Source of the DNA: Photobacterium indicum
GTDB lineage: Bacteria; Pseudomonadota; Gammaproteobacteria; Enterobacterales; Vibrionaceae
DNA length: 64,000 nucleotides
Direction of reading: 5' to 3'
NCBI RefSeq assembly: GCF_003026215.1
Contig: NZ_PYOC01000010.1
Location: 101,946-165,945 of the forward strand
Shown: positions 8,097 to 16,871 of the stretch, piece after piece
Layout: each line of letters begins with the position of its first letter
Numbering within the stretch: the first letter of the stretch is position 1
Notes under the pieces: model-generated
The model's database searches: none
What the model saw: only the letters and a program-made list of their open reading frames with translations
What the model was told of the DNA's origin: nothing
Made by a program: the position numbers and the translations under genes

Positions 8097-8981
8097 TTAA
8101 ATTTCCACTATTCGCTTCTTCGCTAATGACATGGCTAAATTATTATCATAATAAGCGGCTTCATTAATGAAGTGTGGATAGGCTTCATAATCACCTTCCC
8201 AACTGATTTCAGAGCCATCAAATAATGTAAAAATAGGGTCACCTGAATTCAATTGTTTAAAATCACCGTCTTGAACGTTTTTATGAACCATACCAATTCG
8301 CTCACCATTTTCATTTTCTGGTAATTTTAGCGTTTCGGTATATTCAAATGCTTCATAGCTCGATGGCAACTCCGGCAAGGTATTGGTGTTATGTAGGTCA
8401 ACATAATCCAAAATATGACGAGTCATATCTTCCATCCAGTCAAGTACATCTTGACGGATAACAGATTGAGGTTGTGGACCAATTTCGACAATCACACCTT
8501 GCGGCGTAATAGAACTTAAAAAGTAATGTTCTTCTACAGAAGCATGATCTTCAAATACAACAACCGCTTCAGGCATGCGAGATTTTACATAAGCACCCAT
8601 TTTGCAGTTAAACTCATCAGATTGAAGCAGAATCAACGATGGCCCCATGTTACTGGTCGTATTATGTAAATCGATAATAAAGTCTGTTTTTGCATCACCC
8701 TTAGGACCAAGCTGATTATTGATAACCTTGGCACGACTTTGTTCATAGTTAGCCAGATCGAGATTTGCAAGCTCAGAAATATCAAATTGTCGGTTTAAAT
8801 CGCTATCAACGTAACGTTTATTCTCTTCGTGCGCTTTAGGGTTAGCAAGTACTGTTTGAACAGAAAAGCTGCTACGAGATATCAAATTATGGTTATTTTG
8901 CCACTTACGTAACAAGTAGATACCGCTAAATTCATTACCATGCGTACCGCCAACAACGGCAACACTGTTAATTTTAGTCAT
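8097..8981 (-). CDS. Aspartoacylase (N-acetyl-aspartate deacylase family)
   Basis: A 294-residue zinc amidohydrolase of the aspartoacylase (ASPA/ACY2) group within the AstE/M14 carboxypeptidase-like superfamily. The zinc ligands are visible as GGTHGNE (His14, Glu17) and IDLHNTTSNMG (His106). DLNRQF at 61-66 is the substrate carboxylate-binding motif, and VIVEIGPQPQ carries the catalytic glutamate. The reaction is cleavage of an N-acyl-aspartate to aspartate and carboxylate in the cytoplasm. Length matches animal and bacterial aspartoacylases (about 300 aa). It is a single-gene unit ending in a strong terminator; nothing nearby identifies the physiological N-acyl substrate. Confidence 0.85.
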   Translation of the reverse strand: MTKINSVAVVGGTHGNEFSGIYLLRKWQNNHNLISRSSFSVQTVLANPKAHEENKRYVDSDLNRQFDISELANLDLANYEQSRAKVINNQLGPKGDAKTDFIIDLHNTTSNMGPSLILLQSDEFNCKMGAYVKSRMPEAVVVFEDHASVEEHYFLSSITPQGVIVEIGPQPQSVIRQDVLDWMEDMTRHILDYVDLHNTNTLPELPSSYEAFEYTETLKLPENENGERIGMVHKNVQDGDFKQLNSGDPIFTLFDGSEISWEGDYEAYPHFINEAAYYDNNLAMSLAKKRIVEI

Positions 8982-9079
8982 CCTTGTTTCTCTTAACTAG
9001 TTATTCAAAATTGAGCATAATTTCAGTGTACTCAATTTCAATCTAGATACCAACGAAAGTTAACCTTAAAGTAATAAAA

Positions 9080-9529
9080 TTACACAGATAACGGTAGTGT
9101 CTGGGCTAATTTAAGATATGAATGTAACTCGTTATTTTTATACTCAATGGCTGAATGAATATTCACATTACGATTAGCAATAATAGAACAGTTGTAATCG
9201 TTATCCTCCTTTGTGATCGCCAATTCAATAACACCATCGTCTAACTTCCAACTGCCCACCGTTTTGATCCGTGTAAATAAGGTGTATTCCTCTAATCGTC
9301 CGTCTGAGTGCAGAATGACTTCGGTGATATGACCTGCACTACATGTTTTGATCCAATGTTGAGCTGTAATATCAGCGATTGTAAAGTTGCGTTTAGTTTC
9401 TAACCATTGATGCATCAATTGTTGCTGTTCTGTATCGAGTTCGGGCAGAGCATCAATATCAAGTAAACGTACACGACCCGTTTCACGATAAAACAGCTGT
9501 AACAATTGAAGGGTTTTCTTTTCGAACAT
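9080..9529 (-). CDS. Hypothetical protein
   Basis: A 149-residue soluble protein I do not recognise. The N-terminal part is helical (MFEKKTLQLLQLFYRETGRVRLLDIDALPELDTEQQQLMHQWL), followed by a beta-rich domain (GHITEVILHSDGRLEEYTLFTRIKTVGSWKLDDGVIELAI). The latter repeats strand-turn-strand units, reminiscent of lipocalin-like or small beta-barrel domains. No signal peptide. It lies between aspartoacylase and arfB on the same strand, with about 100-150 bp gaps on each side. Confidence 0.65.
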   Translation of the reverse strand: MFEKKTLQLLQLFYRETGRVRLLDIDALPELDTEQQQLMHQWLETKRNFTIADITAQHWIKTCSAGHITEVILHSDGRLEEYTLFTRIKTVGSWKLDDGVIELAITKEDNDYNCSIIANRNVNIHSAIEYKNNELHSYLKLAQTLPLSV

Positions 9530-9628
9530 TCAGCTTACCTTACGCAAGGAAATCATAAACATAGGATAGGTATAACCCTAAACATGCCGAATTGCGAAAG
9601 GTGTTAATGAATGAAATAAGAAATTGCA

Positions 9629-9666
9629 GTATTTATCACAATAATAAATGTGTTTATGATAAATAC
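9629..9666. terminator. Palindrome after arfB (possible terminator)
   Basis: GTATTTATCA (9629-9638) and TGATAAATAC (9657-9666) are perfect inverted repeats with an 18-nt AT-rich loop, beginning 11 bp past the arfB stop. There is no clear U-tract on the minus strand, so it may be a weak terminator or an mRNA-end stabiliser. Confidence 0.4.
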
Positions 9667-9676
9667 CCTTTTCGAT

Positions 9677-10090
9677 TTAATGATCCACTTTTCCGCGTAA
9701 TGACTTCGTATTTCCACGCTGGGTTTTCTTATCCATGCGGCGTCGCTTTGACCCCATAGTAGGTCTAGTTGCACGTCGTGCCTTTTGTTGAACAACGGCC
9801 GCTTGAATAAACTCTTTTAGGCGCTGTAACGCGTCTTCCCGATTTTTTTCTTGAGTACGAAATTGCTGAGCTTTAATCACGATAACACCGTCTTTCGTTA
9901 TGCGATGATCCGAGATTCTCAACAAACGTTCTTTATAGAAATCAGGCAATGTTGACCGCTTAATATCAAAGCGTAAGTGTATGGCACTTGATACCTTGTT
10001 TACATTTTGACCTCCCGCTCCTTGCGAGCGAATAGCCGTAATTTCGATTTCCCAATCGGCAAGTTCTACATTATTAGAAATGGTAAGCAT
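9677..10090 (-). CDS. arfB: Alternative ribosome-rescue factor ArfB (YaeJ)
   Basis: A 137-residue peptidyl-tRNA hydrolase that frees ribosomes stalled without a stop codon. The catalytic motif GAGGQNVNKVSSA (GGQ at 26-28) is present, followed by the small RF domain-3-like fold. The basic C-terminal tail RRATRPTMGSKRRRMDKKTQRG enters the empty mRNA channel and is the hallmark that separates ArfB from class I release factors. Length equals E. coli ArfB (about 140 aa). Monocistronic. Confidence 0.95.
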   Translation of the reverse strand: MLTISNNVELADWEIEITAIRSQGAGGQNVNKVSSAIHLRFDIKRSTLPDFYKERLLRISDHRITKDGVIVIKAQQFRTQEKNREDALQRLKEFIQAAVVQQKARRATRPTMGSKRRRMDKKTQRGNTKSLRGKVDH

Positions 10091-10293
10091 AGTTGTTCAA
10101 TAGTCAATTCAAATACAGGGTTAGTATAATCGTTAACGACTTTCAAATAACCTTTCTTGAAGAAATTAAATGATCATCAATAAATATCACCTTACTGTGA
10201 TCTTGTTTACAGGCCGACATGACCAATATTTAACTTATCATCATAAATCAGTAAAGTAGCGCATTATTCAAATCAATGGATTACGAGAACAAA

Positions 10294-10626
10294 ATGGACA
10301 CTCTTATTTCACTCTTCGCTCAAGCTGGACACACCTTTAAACCTTGGTTAGGTGAAATATCACTCACTATCGTCGCTTGTTCATTGATTATTTTTGGTTC
10401 AGATATTAATCACTTCCTACGTCGTCTTTTGTCAGGTAAGAGCATTTTTATTCGAACGAGTGCTTTTATATTAGTTAATTCATTCGGTTACGGCTTGCTT
10501 CTCATTAAGGTTTCTCCTTGGTTAACCCAACAATTGAGCACAATGCCAAGTCAATGGATGTTTGCTTCAGTAATAACAACATTCATTGTCATCGGATTAT
10601 GGGCACAAAAAACACGCCACTATTAA
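10294..10626 (+). CDS. DUF3392-family inner-membrane protein
   Basis: A 110-residue protein with three or four hydrophobic helices. GEISLTIVACSLIIFGSDINHFLRRLLSG and FIRTSAFILVNSFGYGLLLIKVSPWL match the DUF3392 family known from Vibrio and related genera. Function is unknown. The start at 10294 is chosen because ACGAGAA lies just upstream; an ATG six codons earlier (10276) lacks a ribosome-binding site. Monocistronic, followed by a bulged inverted repeat (AACAGG...CCTGTT, about 10716-10752) before the M20 peptidase gene. Confidence 0.75.
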   Translation: MDTLISLFAQAGHTFKPWLGEISLTIVACSLIIFGSDINHFLRRLLSGKSIFIRTSAFILVNSFGYGLLLIKVSPWLTQQLSTMPSQWMFASVITTFIVIGLWAQKTRHY

Positions 10627-10768
10627 GCGCCGCTCATTAAAAAATATATTTATGTCTCAATTTGTTACCAATTATCGGTATGATCGACCATTTTATTGAC
10701 CTCAAACAGCTAAAAACAGGGTTACTTCAGTTTAAAGTACTAACTCCTGTTCCTAAAAAAGCATAATC

Positions 10769-11875
10769 ATGACTAACATTAACCAAGAAAGATTGATCGA
10801 ACATTTCATCGAGCTTATTAAGATCAACAGTGAATCCCAAAACGAGAAAGCTATCGCTGAAACCCTTGCAGAGCAACTGGGCGGTATTGGCTTCGACGTT
10901 ACTAAATTACCAGTACCTGAAAATATTTCGAATGGCTTCAACATTTACGCAACGCTACCAGGCTCGCTTGAAGGTAGTATTGTACTAAGTTGCCATATGG
11001 ATACCGTTGCACCAGGTAATGACATAGAGCCAATTATCGTCGATGGCATTATCAGCTCGAAGGGTGACACAATTCTTGGTGGTGATGATAAATCAGGTAT
11101 TGCCGCGATAATGGAAGCGGTTCGTTGTATCAAAGCTAACAATTTACCCCATAAGACTATCGAGATCGCCTTCACTGTCTATGAAGAAGGTGGTTTGCAC
11201 GGTTCAAAACACTTCGACATGTCATTCGTTAAATCGACAGAAGCTATTGTGCTTGATTCAGGCGGCGCTATTGGCACTATTATTACAACTGCACCTGGTC
11301 AGCAAAATCTAAAAATCAATATCACAGGCAAGCCTGCCCACGCTGGTTTAGCACCAGAAACGGGGATCAATGCGCTAACCGTTGCTGCTGATGCAATTGG
11401 CCAAATGAAGCTATCTCGTATTGATGCAGAAACAACAGCAAACATTGGTGTTGTTCAAGGCGGCCAAGCAACTAACATTGTAATGCCTGCTTTATATATC
11501 GAAGCAGAAGCGCGTTCTTTGAATGATGTGAAATTAGCGAACCAAGTTGAACACATGGTAACAACATTTGAAGCCGCGGCTGAAAAGCACGGTGCACAAA
11601 TTGATATCGTATCAACTCGTGCATATAACGCTTATAACATTGATGATAACGACGTATTTATTGATGATATAAAAGCGGCTTTCTCTGCTAATGGTGTTGA
11701 GCCTAAAACCAACTCTACTGGTGGCGGAAGCGATGCAAACATCTTCAATGAAAAAGGGTTAAAAACAGTTAACCTTTCAACAGGTATGGCAAAAGTACAT
11801 ACCACTGAAGAATATATTGCCATTGCCGATATGGTGAGCATCACTGACTTTATGTATACCTATTTAACGCGCTAA
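10769..11875 (+). CDS. M20-family metallopeptidase (PepT-like)
   Basis: A 368-residue cytoplasmic dinuclear zinc peptidase. Metal ligands and catalytic residues are visible: SCHMDTV (His and catalytic Asp), GGDDKSG (bridging Asp), VYEEGG (catalytic Glu pair), LDSGG (Asp ligand), and VHTTEEY near the C-terminus (last His). The lid domain begins near GQQNLKINITGKPAHAG. It resembles the PepT/CPG2-like subgroup that removes amino acids from short peptides. The length is shorter than E. coli PepT (408 aa) but fits PepT-like enzymes of this lineage. A strong terminator follows. Confidence 0.85.
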   Translation: MTNINQERLIEHFIELIKINSESQNEKAIAETLAEQLGGIGFDVTKLPVPENISNGFNIYATLPGSLEGSIVLSCHMDTVAPGNDIEPIIVDGIISSKGDTILGGDDKSGIAAIMEAVRCIKANNLPHKTIEIAFTVYEEGGLHGSKHFDMSFVKSTEAIVLDSGGAIGTIITTAPGQQNLKINITGKPAHAGLAPETGINALTVAADAIGQMKLSRIDAETTANIGVVQGGQATNIVMPALYIEAEARSLNDVKLANQVEHMVTTFEAAAEKHGAQIDIVSTRAYNAYNIDDNDVFIDDIKAAFSANGVEPKTNSTGGGSDANIFNEKGLKTVNLSTGMAKVHTTEEYIAIADMVSITDFMYTYLTR

Positions 11876-11912
11876 TTTGCCGTTATATTGACATAAGTAA
11901 ACAGAAATGAAT

Positions 11913-11956
11913 AAACCGGACAAACTAGAATAAAACTAGATGCCCGGTTTTTCTTT
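11913..11956 (+). terminator. Rho-independent terminator of the M20 peptidase gene
   Basis: AAACCGG (11913-11919) pairs with CCGGTTT (11944-11950), with an inner CTAG/CTAG stem and a TTCTTT tail. Confidence 0.75.
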
Positions 11957-11981
11957 GCAATGAATATATTACCTAATACTT

Positions 11982-12530
11982 CTAACCTTGCAGTGTTTGC
12001 ATCTCGCGGTAAGAGCGGCTTTCCAATTGTGCATCCGTCAATCCTAACTTGGCTGCCAACTCGAGTAATTCTTGCTTATATTGACCTAGCATTGATTCAT
12101 CGTCAGTCATGATAGCAAGTTCAGCAAAATCCCCCAGCCCTTCCAAGTGATCAACGGTTGCGTGAAATTTACCTATAAAATAGATGCTTCGGGTCTTCCT
12201 CAATTCCAAAACAAGGTTAAACCCCATCGTTAGCAACATGCTTTTTGCTTTATCACTATCAGTAATATTTACAGCCTCACACCGATCGGCTTCAGGGCCT
12301 TTTACAATCCATAATTTAATACCAGATGGCTGCATATTACGAATACAAACACTCTTATTTTGCTCTTTTAGCGGGCTGCCGCCTACAAAGTCAAAATAGC
12401 AATCATGTTCAAGGTTATCTTCCAACATAATCTCTGGATTCATGCCCTGTAAATATGATAAAAACTGTGTTTTTGAGGTTAATTTGTATTTTAACTCTAC
12501 TTCGTATTTGCCTTTAAAGTGCTGTGTCAT
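11982..12530 (-). CDS. cyaB: Class IV adenylate cyclase (CYTH domain)
   Basis: A 182-residue CYTH-fold enzyme. The signature ExExK appears as EVELKYKL near the N-terminus, and the protein matches Aeromonas and Yersinia class IV cyclases along its length: MQPSGI-LWIVKGPEADRCEAVNITD, RSIYF-G-FH-T-DHLEG-GDFAELAIMTDDE, and C-terminal AQLE-RSYR (recalled). These enzymes make cAMP from ATP in vitro; their in vivo role is unclear because enterobacteria use CyaA. The start at 12530 (MTQHFKGKYEVELK) is preferred because it matches the family N-terminus; the frame extends to 12554. It is on the same strand as the opine module but separated by about 120 bp and a hairpin. Confidence 0.85.
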   Translation of the reverse strand: MTQHFKGKYEVELKYKLTSKTQFLSYLQGMNPEIMLEDNLEHDCYFDFVGGSPLKEQNKSVCIRNMQPSGIKLWIVKGPEADRCEAVNITDSDKAKSMLLTMGFNLVLELRKTRSIYFIGKFHATVDHLEGLGDFAELAIMTDDESMLGQYKQELLELAAKLGLTDAQLESRSYREMQTLQG

Positions 12531-12606
12531 GCTGCGATCCATTGAAAATAACATTAGTAATATACACAGCTATTATAACGTGAAGCCTCATTTGAAAACA
12601 CGAGAT

Positions 12607-12630
12607 GGCGCAACCCGTTAAGGTTACGCC
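12607..12630 (-). terminator. Hairpin after the YfcC-like gene
   Basis: GGCGCAACC and GGTTACGCC form a 9-bp stem with one mismatch 23 bp past the carrier stop. No U-tract follows, so termination is uncertain. Confidence 0.4.
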
Positions 12631-12652
12631 ACAGTGTTAAACAAACTTATTA

Positions 12653-14059
12653 TTAACCAATTACAACACCCAAGCTTAGTAACGCCATTACCATCAAACT
12701 CAGCATACCAATTAAAGGGCCAATGAATTTAAGCCAAGATGAGTATGCTACACGACCAATAGCTAAGCCCCCCATTACCACACCCGATGTTGGCGTTACT
12801 AAATTGGGTAAACCAGATGCTGACTGAAAAGCCGTCACAACAAGCTCGCGTCCAACCCCTGCAAAGTCAGCTAACGGTGCAAGTACTGGCATAGAAAGAA
12901 CAGCCAGACCAGAAGATGACGGAACAACAAGACAAAGTACCGCTTCAATCCAATAAATCGCATTAATGAAGGCGATTTCATGTAAACCACCTAGAAGACC
13001 TTCAGCATAATTCAAAATAGTATGTGTGATATTGCCATTATCCATTACGACCACTAAACCGCGAGCAATGGCGATGATTAAGGCGACACCCAGTAAATCT
13101 CGTGCACCTTCAATGAAGCTATCGGTAATTTCAACTTCAGATAATCGGCCGACAAAACCGACAATGATACTTGCACCGATAAATAGCGCAGATAGTTCAG
13201 CCATCCACCAGCCTGCGATAGAAACACCCCACATCATGACGGCAAACGTTAAACCGAATATTGCTAATACGGCTTTACGAATACCAGTAAGCTCTGGCGC
13301 TTGTTGTTCTTTACTGTGTAAAAAATGACGTTCATTGTCTTCTTTTTGATGAGCAACAAGTGAGGCTGATGGGTCATGCTTTACCTTCGCGGCATAACGC
13401 ATCACATAAACCACACAAACGATCCAGCCTAATGCGAGAATAACGGCGCGTAAAATAATGCCTTCCATAAAGTTAATTTCGGCCGCATTCGATGCAATAA
13501 CCGTCGCAAATGGATTAATGGTTGAACCTAAGCAACCAATTCCAGCTCCCACCATAATAATGGCAACACCGACGATACTGTCATAGCCCGCAGCAATCAT
13601 TACTGGGATTAACAAAGCATAGAAAGGAATGGTTTCCTCCGCCATGCCATAAACAGTCCCACCCATTGCGAATAATCCCATAAGAATAGGAATCATCCAC
13701 TTTTCACGTCCATCTAAACGCTTCATTGTGCCAGCAATACCTGCATCAATAGCACCGGTACGGGTCACAACGGCAAGAAACCCGCCAATTACCAATACAA
13801 ATAGTGCGACATCAACAGCACGAGCTGCATAGCTAGCTGGATCGTAAAAACCCTGAATAGGAGCCATCAATACTTCAACAATACCCTGCGGATTAGCAGC
13901 AACGGTTTCAAATGAACCCACTAACGGTACCATTTTACCGAGGGTTTCATTCATCACCATTTGGTATTGCCCTGCTGGAATGATCCAAGTCAGCGCGGCC
14001 ATTAAAACGGTTAAGATCATTAAAATTGTGTAGGCAGAGGGAAACTTAAATTTCGTCAT
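12653..14059 (-). CDS. YfcC-family inner-membrane carrier
   Basis: A 468-residue membrane protein with about 12 helices of the YfcC/ArcD-like (DcuC-related) carrier family. Family features include the N-terminal FPSAYTILMILTVLMAALTWIIPAGQY, the motif ETIPFYALLIPVMIAAGYDSIVGVAI, GSTINPFATVIASNAA, and the C-terminal VVPSSSGLAVLSMPVLAPLADFAGV and LPNLVTPTSGVVMGGLA, with paired P-S-S-S-G and T-P-T-S-G hairpins. Substrates of YfcC proteins are poorly known; related members exchange arginine/ornithine or take up basic amino acids. It lies 63 bp behind an opine dehydrogenase gene, which suggests an opine or its amino-acid product as substrate. AGGAC precedes the ATG. Confidence 0.85.
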   Translation of the reverse strand: MTKFKFPSAYTILMILTVLMAALTWIIPAGQYQMVMNETLGKMVPLVGSFETVAANPQGIVEVLMAPIQGFYDPASYAARAVDVALFVLVIGGFLAVVTRTGAIDAGIAGTMKRLDGREKWMIPILMGLFAMGGTVYGMAEETIPFYALLIPVMIAAGYDSIVGVAIIMVGAGIGCLGSTINPFATVIASNAAEINFMEGIILRAVILALGWIVCVVYVMRYAAKVKHDPSASLVAHQKEDNERHFLHSKEQQAPELTGIRKAVLAIFGLTFAVMMWGVSIAGWWMAELSALFIGASIIVGFVGRLSEVEITDSFIEGARDLLGVALIIAIARGLVVVMDNGNITHTILNYAEGLLGGLHEIAFINAIYWIEAVLCLVVPSSSGLAVLSMPVLAPLADFAGVGRELVVTAFQSASGLPNLVTPTSGVVMGGLAIGRVAYSSWLKFIGPLIGMLSLMVMALLSLGVVIG

Positions 14060-14076
14060 TAGGATGTCCTTATTTA

Positions 14077-14095
14077 ATGGGGCTCAGAGCCCCAT
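14077..14095. promoter_or_regulatory. Intercistronic hairpin between opine dehydrogenase and carrier genes
   Basis: ATGGGGCT and AGCCCCAT form a perfect 8-bp stem with a CAG loop in the 63-bp gap. It may set a processing or differential-expression point within the operon. Confidence 0.4.
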
Positions 14096-14122
14096 ATTGT
14101 GGGTGGTATTCCACCTTCTTAT

Positions 14123-15235
14123 TTATGCAACAAAGTCCATGATTTCTTTTACTGACATGTCTGATAATCCCATTTTTTCTAAGGTGCGCCCCTCTTTAAA
14201 ATAGTCAGTGTCGTTATAGGCATTATCAATATGCAGGCATGATGTCACGAGCGGTGTATTCACTCCTGTCAACTGTCCTAATTCGTAACAAGGCACTAAA
14301 AGATAAGCAGCATCTTCCGTGATATAACGGTTAGACGCTGAATTAGGGGCACTATTCAGTTTTCCATGTGTTTCTGATGTACGGTTCACTTCATACACAT
14401 TTTCACATTCCATGGCATACAACGCATTCATAGCATCAAGCTCAGGGATTAATTCAAGTCCTAATGCTTTACCAATCTGAATACGCTCACTTTCCATTAC
14501 TGCTGCCGCTTTCGCTGTTGAAATAGAACAGCAATCTTTGTAATAGTTAAACTGCCCATCAAAATTTTCAAGTAACCCCATACTCAAAGTTGTAAGCAGT
14601 GGATGCCCACCAAAGTTGATGTTCTCTAAACCAGCATTAATGACATTATCGAGTTTTTTTAATGGTAATGGCATCACAGGTTGCAATTTAGCGATAGCGT
14701 CATCTGTTTTAGAGGCAGGAAAAGCGGCAACAGGTAGAAACTCTTTCATTCCCAGAATCGCAAGCTCTGCAGGACCAACAATACGAGTCGCCCATGGAAT
14801 TGAGATTGCATCCACAAAGGTGATATCGAGATCACCATAACCCTGCTCTGCTTTAATACGATTAAGCACCAATGAACCATAATTACCCGGCATTAACATC
14901 ACTATTTGACCGTCACGCAAATGCGGTAACATCTCAATGAATAACGGTTCTTGTGCAAATGAAGGAACAGGTAAAATCAGTAAATCAGAATACGCAACGG
15001 TTTCAGCCAAATCACGACTAATGGTATCAATGGCTTGGAAACCAGCATAAGCCAATGACACATCATTAAATGAACTTAATGCTTCAATACCACCACGTTG
15101 TTCGATATCAGTAAGCGGTTGATCAAAACCTATTGCCCCGTATAAACACACCTTCGCGCCATGTAATGAAAAGTGATACGCCGCGGTTAACCCTGCATTA
15201 CCAGACCCAATGATAGAGACTCGATTGGACATCAT
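14123..15235 (-). CDS. Opine dehydrogenase (octopine/nopaline dehydrogenase family)
   Basis: A 370-residue NAD(P)-dependent oxidoreductase. The N-terminal Rossmann fold has VSIIGSGNAGLTAAYHFSLHGAKVCLYG. The C-terminal octopine-dehydrogenase helical domain contains NFGGHPLLTTLSMGLLEN, with the catalytic His near residue 210, plus the conserved SERIQIGKALGL region. Family members reversibly join an amino acid and an alpha-keto acid by reductive condensation (octopine, nopaline and similar), or oxidise the opine. Flanking by an OccR-like LysR regulator and a carrier points to catabolism. AAGGA lies before tandem ATGs; either may start. The amino-acid and keto-acid partners cannot be read from the sequence. 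Confidence 0.85.
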   Translation of the reverse strand: MMSNRVSIIGSGNAGLTAAYHFSLHGAKVCLYGAIGFDQPLTDIEQRGGIEALSSFNDVSLAYAGFQAIDTISRDLAETVAYSDLLILPVPSFAQEPLFIEMLPHLRDGQIVMLMPGNYGSLVLNRIKAEQGYGDLDITFVDAISIPWATRIVGPAELAILGMKEFLPVAAFPASKTDDAIAKLQPVMPLPLKKLDNVINAGLENINFGGHPLLTTLSMGLLENFDGQFNYYKDCCSISTAKAAAVMESERIQIGKALGLELIPELDAMNALYAMECENVYEVNRTSETHGKLNSAPNSASNRYITEDAAYLLVPCYELGQLTGVNTPLVTSCLHIDNAYNDTDYFKEGRTLEKMGLSDMSVKEIMDFVA

Positions 15236-15413
15236 TCTTCCTTATTTTCTGTTTGTTTGATCTTGAAATCAGACTAAGAAATACAATGAATATTGACCAA
15301 TGCTAAACCCTTTCAGCACTATGCAAAAATGTAATACTCTACAAACACAGCAAGCATAAGGCCATGATAATTATGAAATTTAAAAGTAAACAGTTCTAAC
15401 ATACAACACAAGG

Positions 15414-16361
15414 TTAACTGTGATGTATCTCCGTATCATCATTGTTTAAATCGCGCATAGAGCCAATTTTTAGGTAGATATTCATTTCATCGGCTAGCAA
15501 CATAAACTGCTCTATGAACAACTCTGCATGGCGATGAATCGGCTTAAGGGCGGGATATAAAATATCGAACTCAAAAGGCAGTAAGAACGTAAGCGGACGC
15601 ATTACAACATCACAATGCTCGCTCGCCATATGAGCCGTAAAGGGATCAGTAATGGCGATACCAACACCTTCACGCACCAATGCAGCAGCGGTACTCGCTA
15701 ATGACACCTCAATATGCTCGATAGTCGATAAATTATAACGGCGTAATAACTGATCAATACGCCGCTGCGTAATGTCTTTCTCATGACGGATAAGTACCTG
15801 ATCTGCAATATCATAGATATCGATCGACATTTTATTGGCTAAAGGTGATGATGCAGGTAACAAACACACGCATTCACTTTCTACTTTTTGTGCTTTAACA
15901 CCCGCGAGCTGCTCATCAATAAATGCAAAACCAATATCCGTTGTTTGGCTTTGTACCCGACGAACCACATCTTCAGAACGATACGTTTTAAAACCGACTT
16001 TCATCCGTGACGATTGCTTTAAAAATGTCGCTAAGATACGCGGAAGAAAAGCATTTGATAACAAGGGCATCGCGGCAATATTTAAACTGCCAAAACGATG
16101 TGCACGAATAGAATCAGCTGCACTATCAAGGCCTGACACAGCTTCAAAGACTTTTGCGACTTCTAAGTAAAACGCCTCACCTTCGTCACTCAAGACTAAT
16201 CGGTTACCCTTACGGATAAATAAATTAAAACCTAAGCGTTGTTCAAGCCCTGAAAGTAGGCGGCTTACAGCGGGTTGGCTTAAATTGAGTCGCTCTGCGG
16301 CTGCAGTCACCGTTTGGCATTCAATAACAGCTTTAAATGCGTTTAATTGCGTTAATTTCAT
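15414..16361 (-). CDS. LysR-family regulator, OccR/NocR-like
   Basis: A 315-residue LTTR. The N-terminal helix-turn-helix is LTQLNAFKAVIECQTVTAAAERLNLSQPAVSRLLSGLEQRLGF. The effector domain contains LNIAAMPLLSNAFLPRILATFL and IEVSLASTAAALVREGVGIAITDPF, which closely resemble Agrobacterium OccR ([45 protein letters not shown], recalled), the octopine-responsive activator. It lies 178 bp upstream of the opine dehydrogenase on the same strand, so it probably controls the dehydrogenase-carrier pair and itself. The effector opine is unknown. Confidence 0.85.
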   Translation of the reverse strand: MKLTQLNAFKAVIECQTVTAAAERLNLSQPAVSRLLSGLEQRLGFNLFIRKGNRLVLSDEGEAFYLEVAKVFEAVSGLDSAADSIRAHRFGSLNIAAMPLLSNAFLPRILATFLKQSSRMKVGFKTYRSEDVVRRVQSQTTDIGFAFIDEQLAGVKAQKVESECVCLLPASSPLANKMSIDIYDIADQVLIRHEKDITQRRIDQLLRRYNLSTIEHIEVSLASTAAALVREGVGIAITDPFTAHMASEHCDVVMRPLTFLLPFEFDILYPALKPIHRHAELFIEQFMLLADEMNIYLKIGSMRDLNNDDTEIHHS

Positions 16362-16554
16362 AAGAAGCGGGCTGTAATTTTTGGGTGACTAACGCTAACA
16401 GAACAAAGCTATAATTACATTGAAGCAATTAATAGATTTAGCTTATTTATTAATTTATTAGTACTGAAAAAACTCGTCATAACCTAACTTAAATTCAATG
16501 GCTGACGTATTCAGCTAAAGTCTAATAGTCAATAATGGAAATAGTTGTATGATA
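16362..16554. other. Promoter region of the OccR-like gene
   Basis: 193 bp of AT-rich DNA between the LysR start and the dispersed repeat. No RNA gene or ORF with a ribosome-binding site is seen. It should hold the regulator promoter and any autoregulatory LysR box. Confidence 0.5.
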
Positions 16555-16820
16555 TATACCCAAGTTACCTCAAGATGCTCGTTTCAGCGAGAATTTGTTG
16601 GGCTCTAGGCAAGGCACTTATTTATAGACCTAGTCGTTCTACGTTGAAAATAAGTAACACCGCATATAGTCCAACAAAACTCGCCCTTTGGGAGTGATTC
16701 AGCGTATCTACTTCTGTGTCAAATGTGCTTGAAAGGGAATGCCATTCCTACACACATTTTCCTTGAATTAAATACGCTGAGATCACTCTGAATCCTGCAT
16801 CTTGAGGTAGCTTGGGTATA
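16555..16820. repeat. TATACCCAAG-ended dispersed repeat, copy 2 (full-length, MITE-like)
   Basis: 266 bp bounded by TATACCCAAGTTACCTCAA at the left and TTGAGGTAGCTTGGGTATA at the right. These are 19-bp terminal inverted repeats differing at one position. There is no ORF of note inside. The interior contains further short dyads (ATTCAGCGTA...TACGCTGA, TTGAAAGGGAATGCCATTCC). It inserts between the OccR-like gene and the isochorismatase-family gene, ending 51 bp before the latter's start. Confidence 0.8.
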
Positions 16821-16871
16821 CCTAAGCAGATTTAAGGATCTGAATTACAACACTTCAATAAGGACGATACT

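Noticed and set aside
9604..9795. 63-codon minus-strand ORF
   Set aside because: Different frame overlapping the 3' end of arfB; a shadow of that gene.
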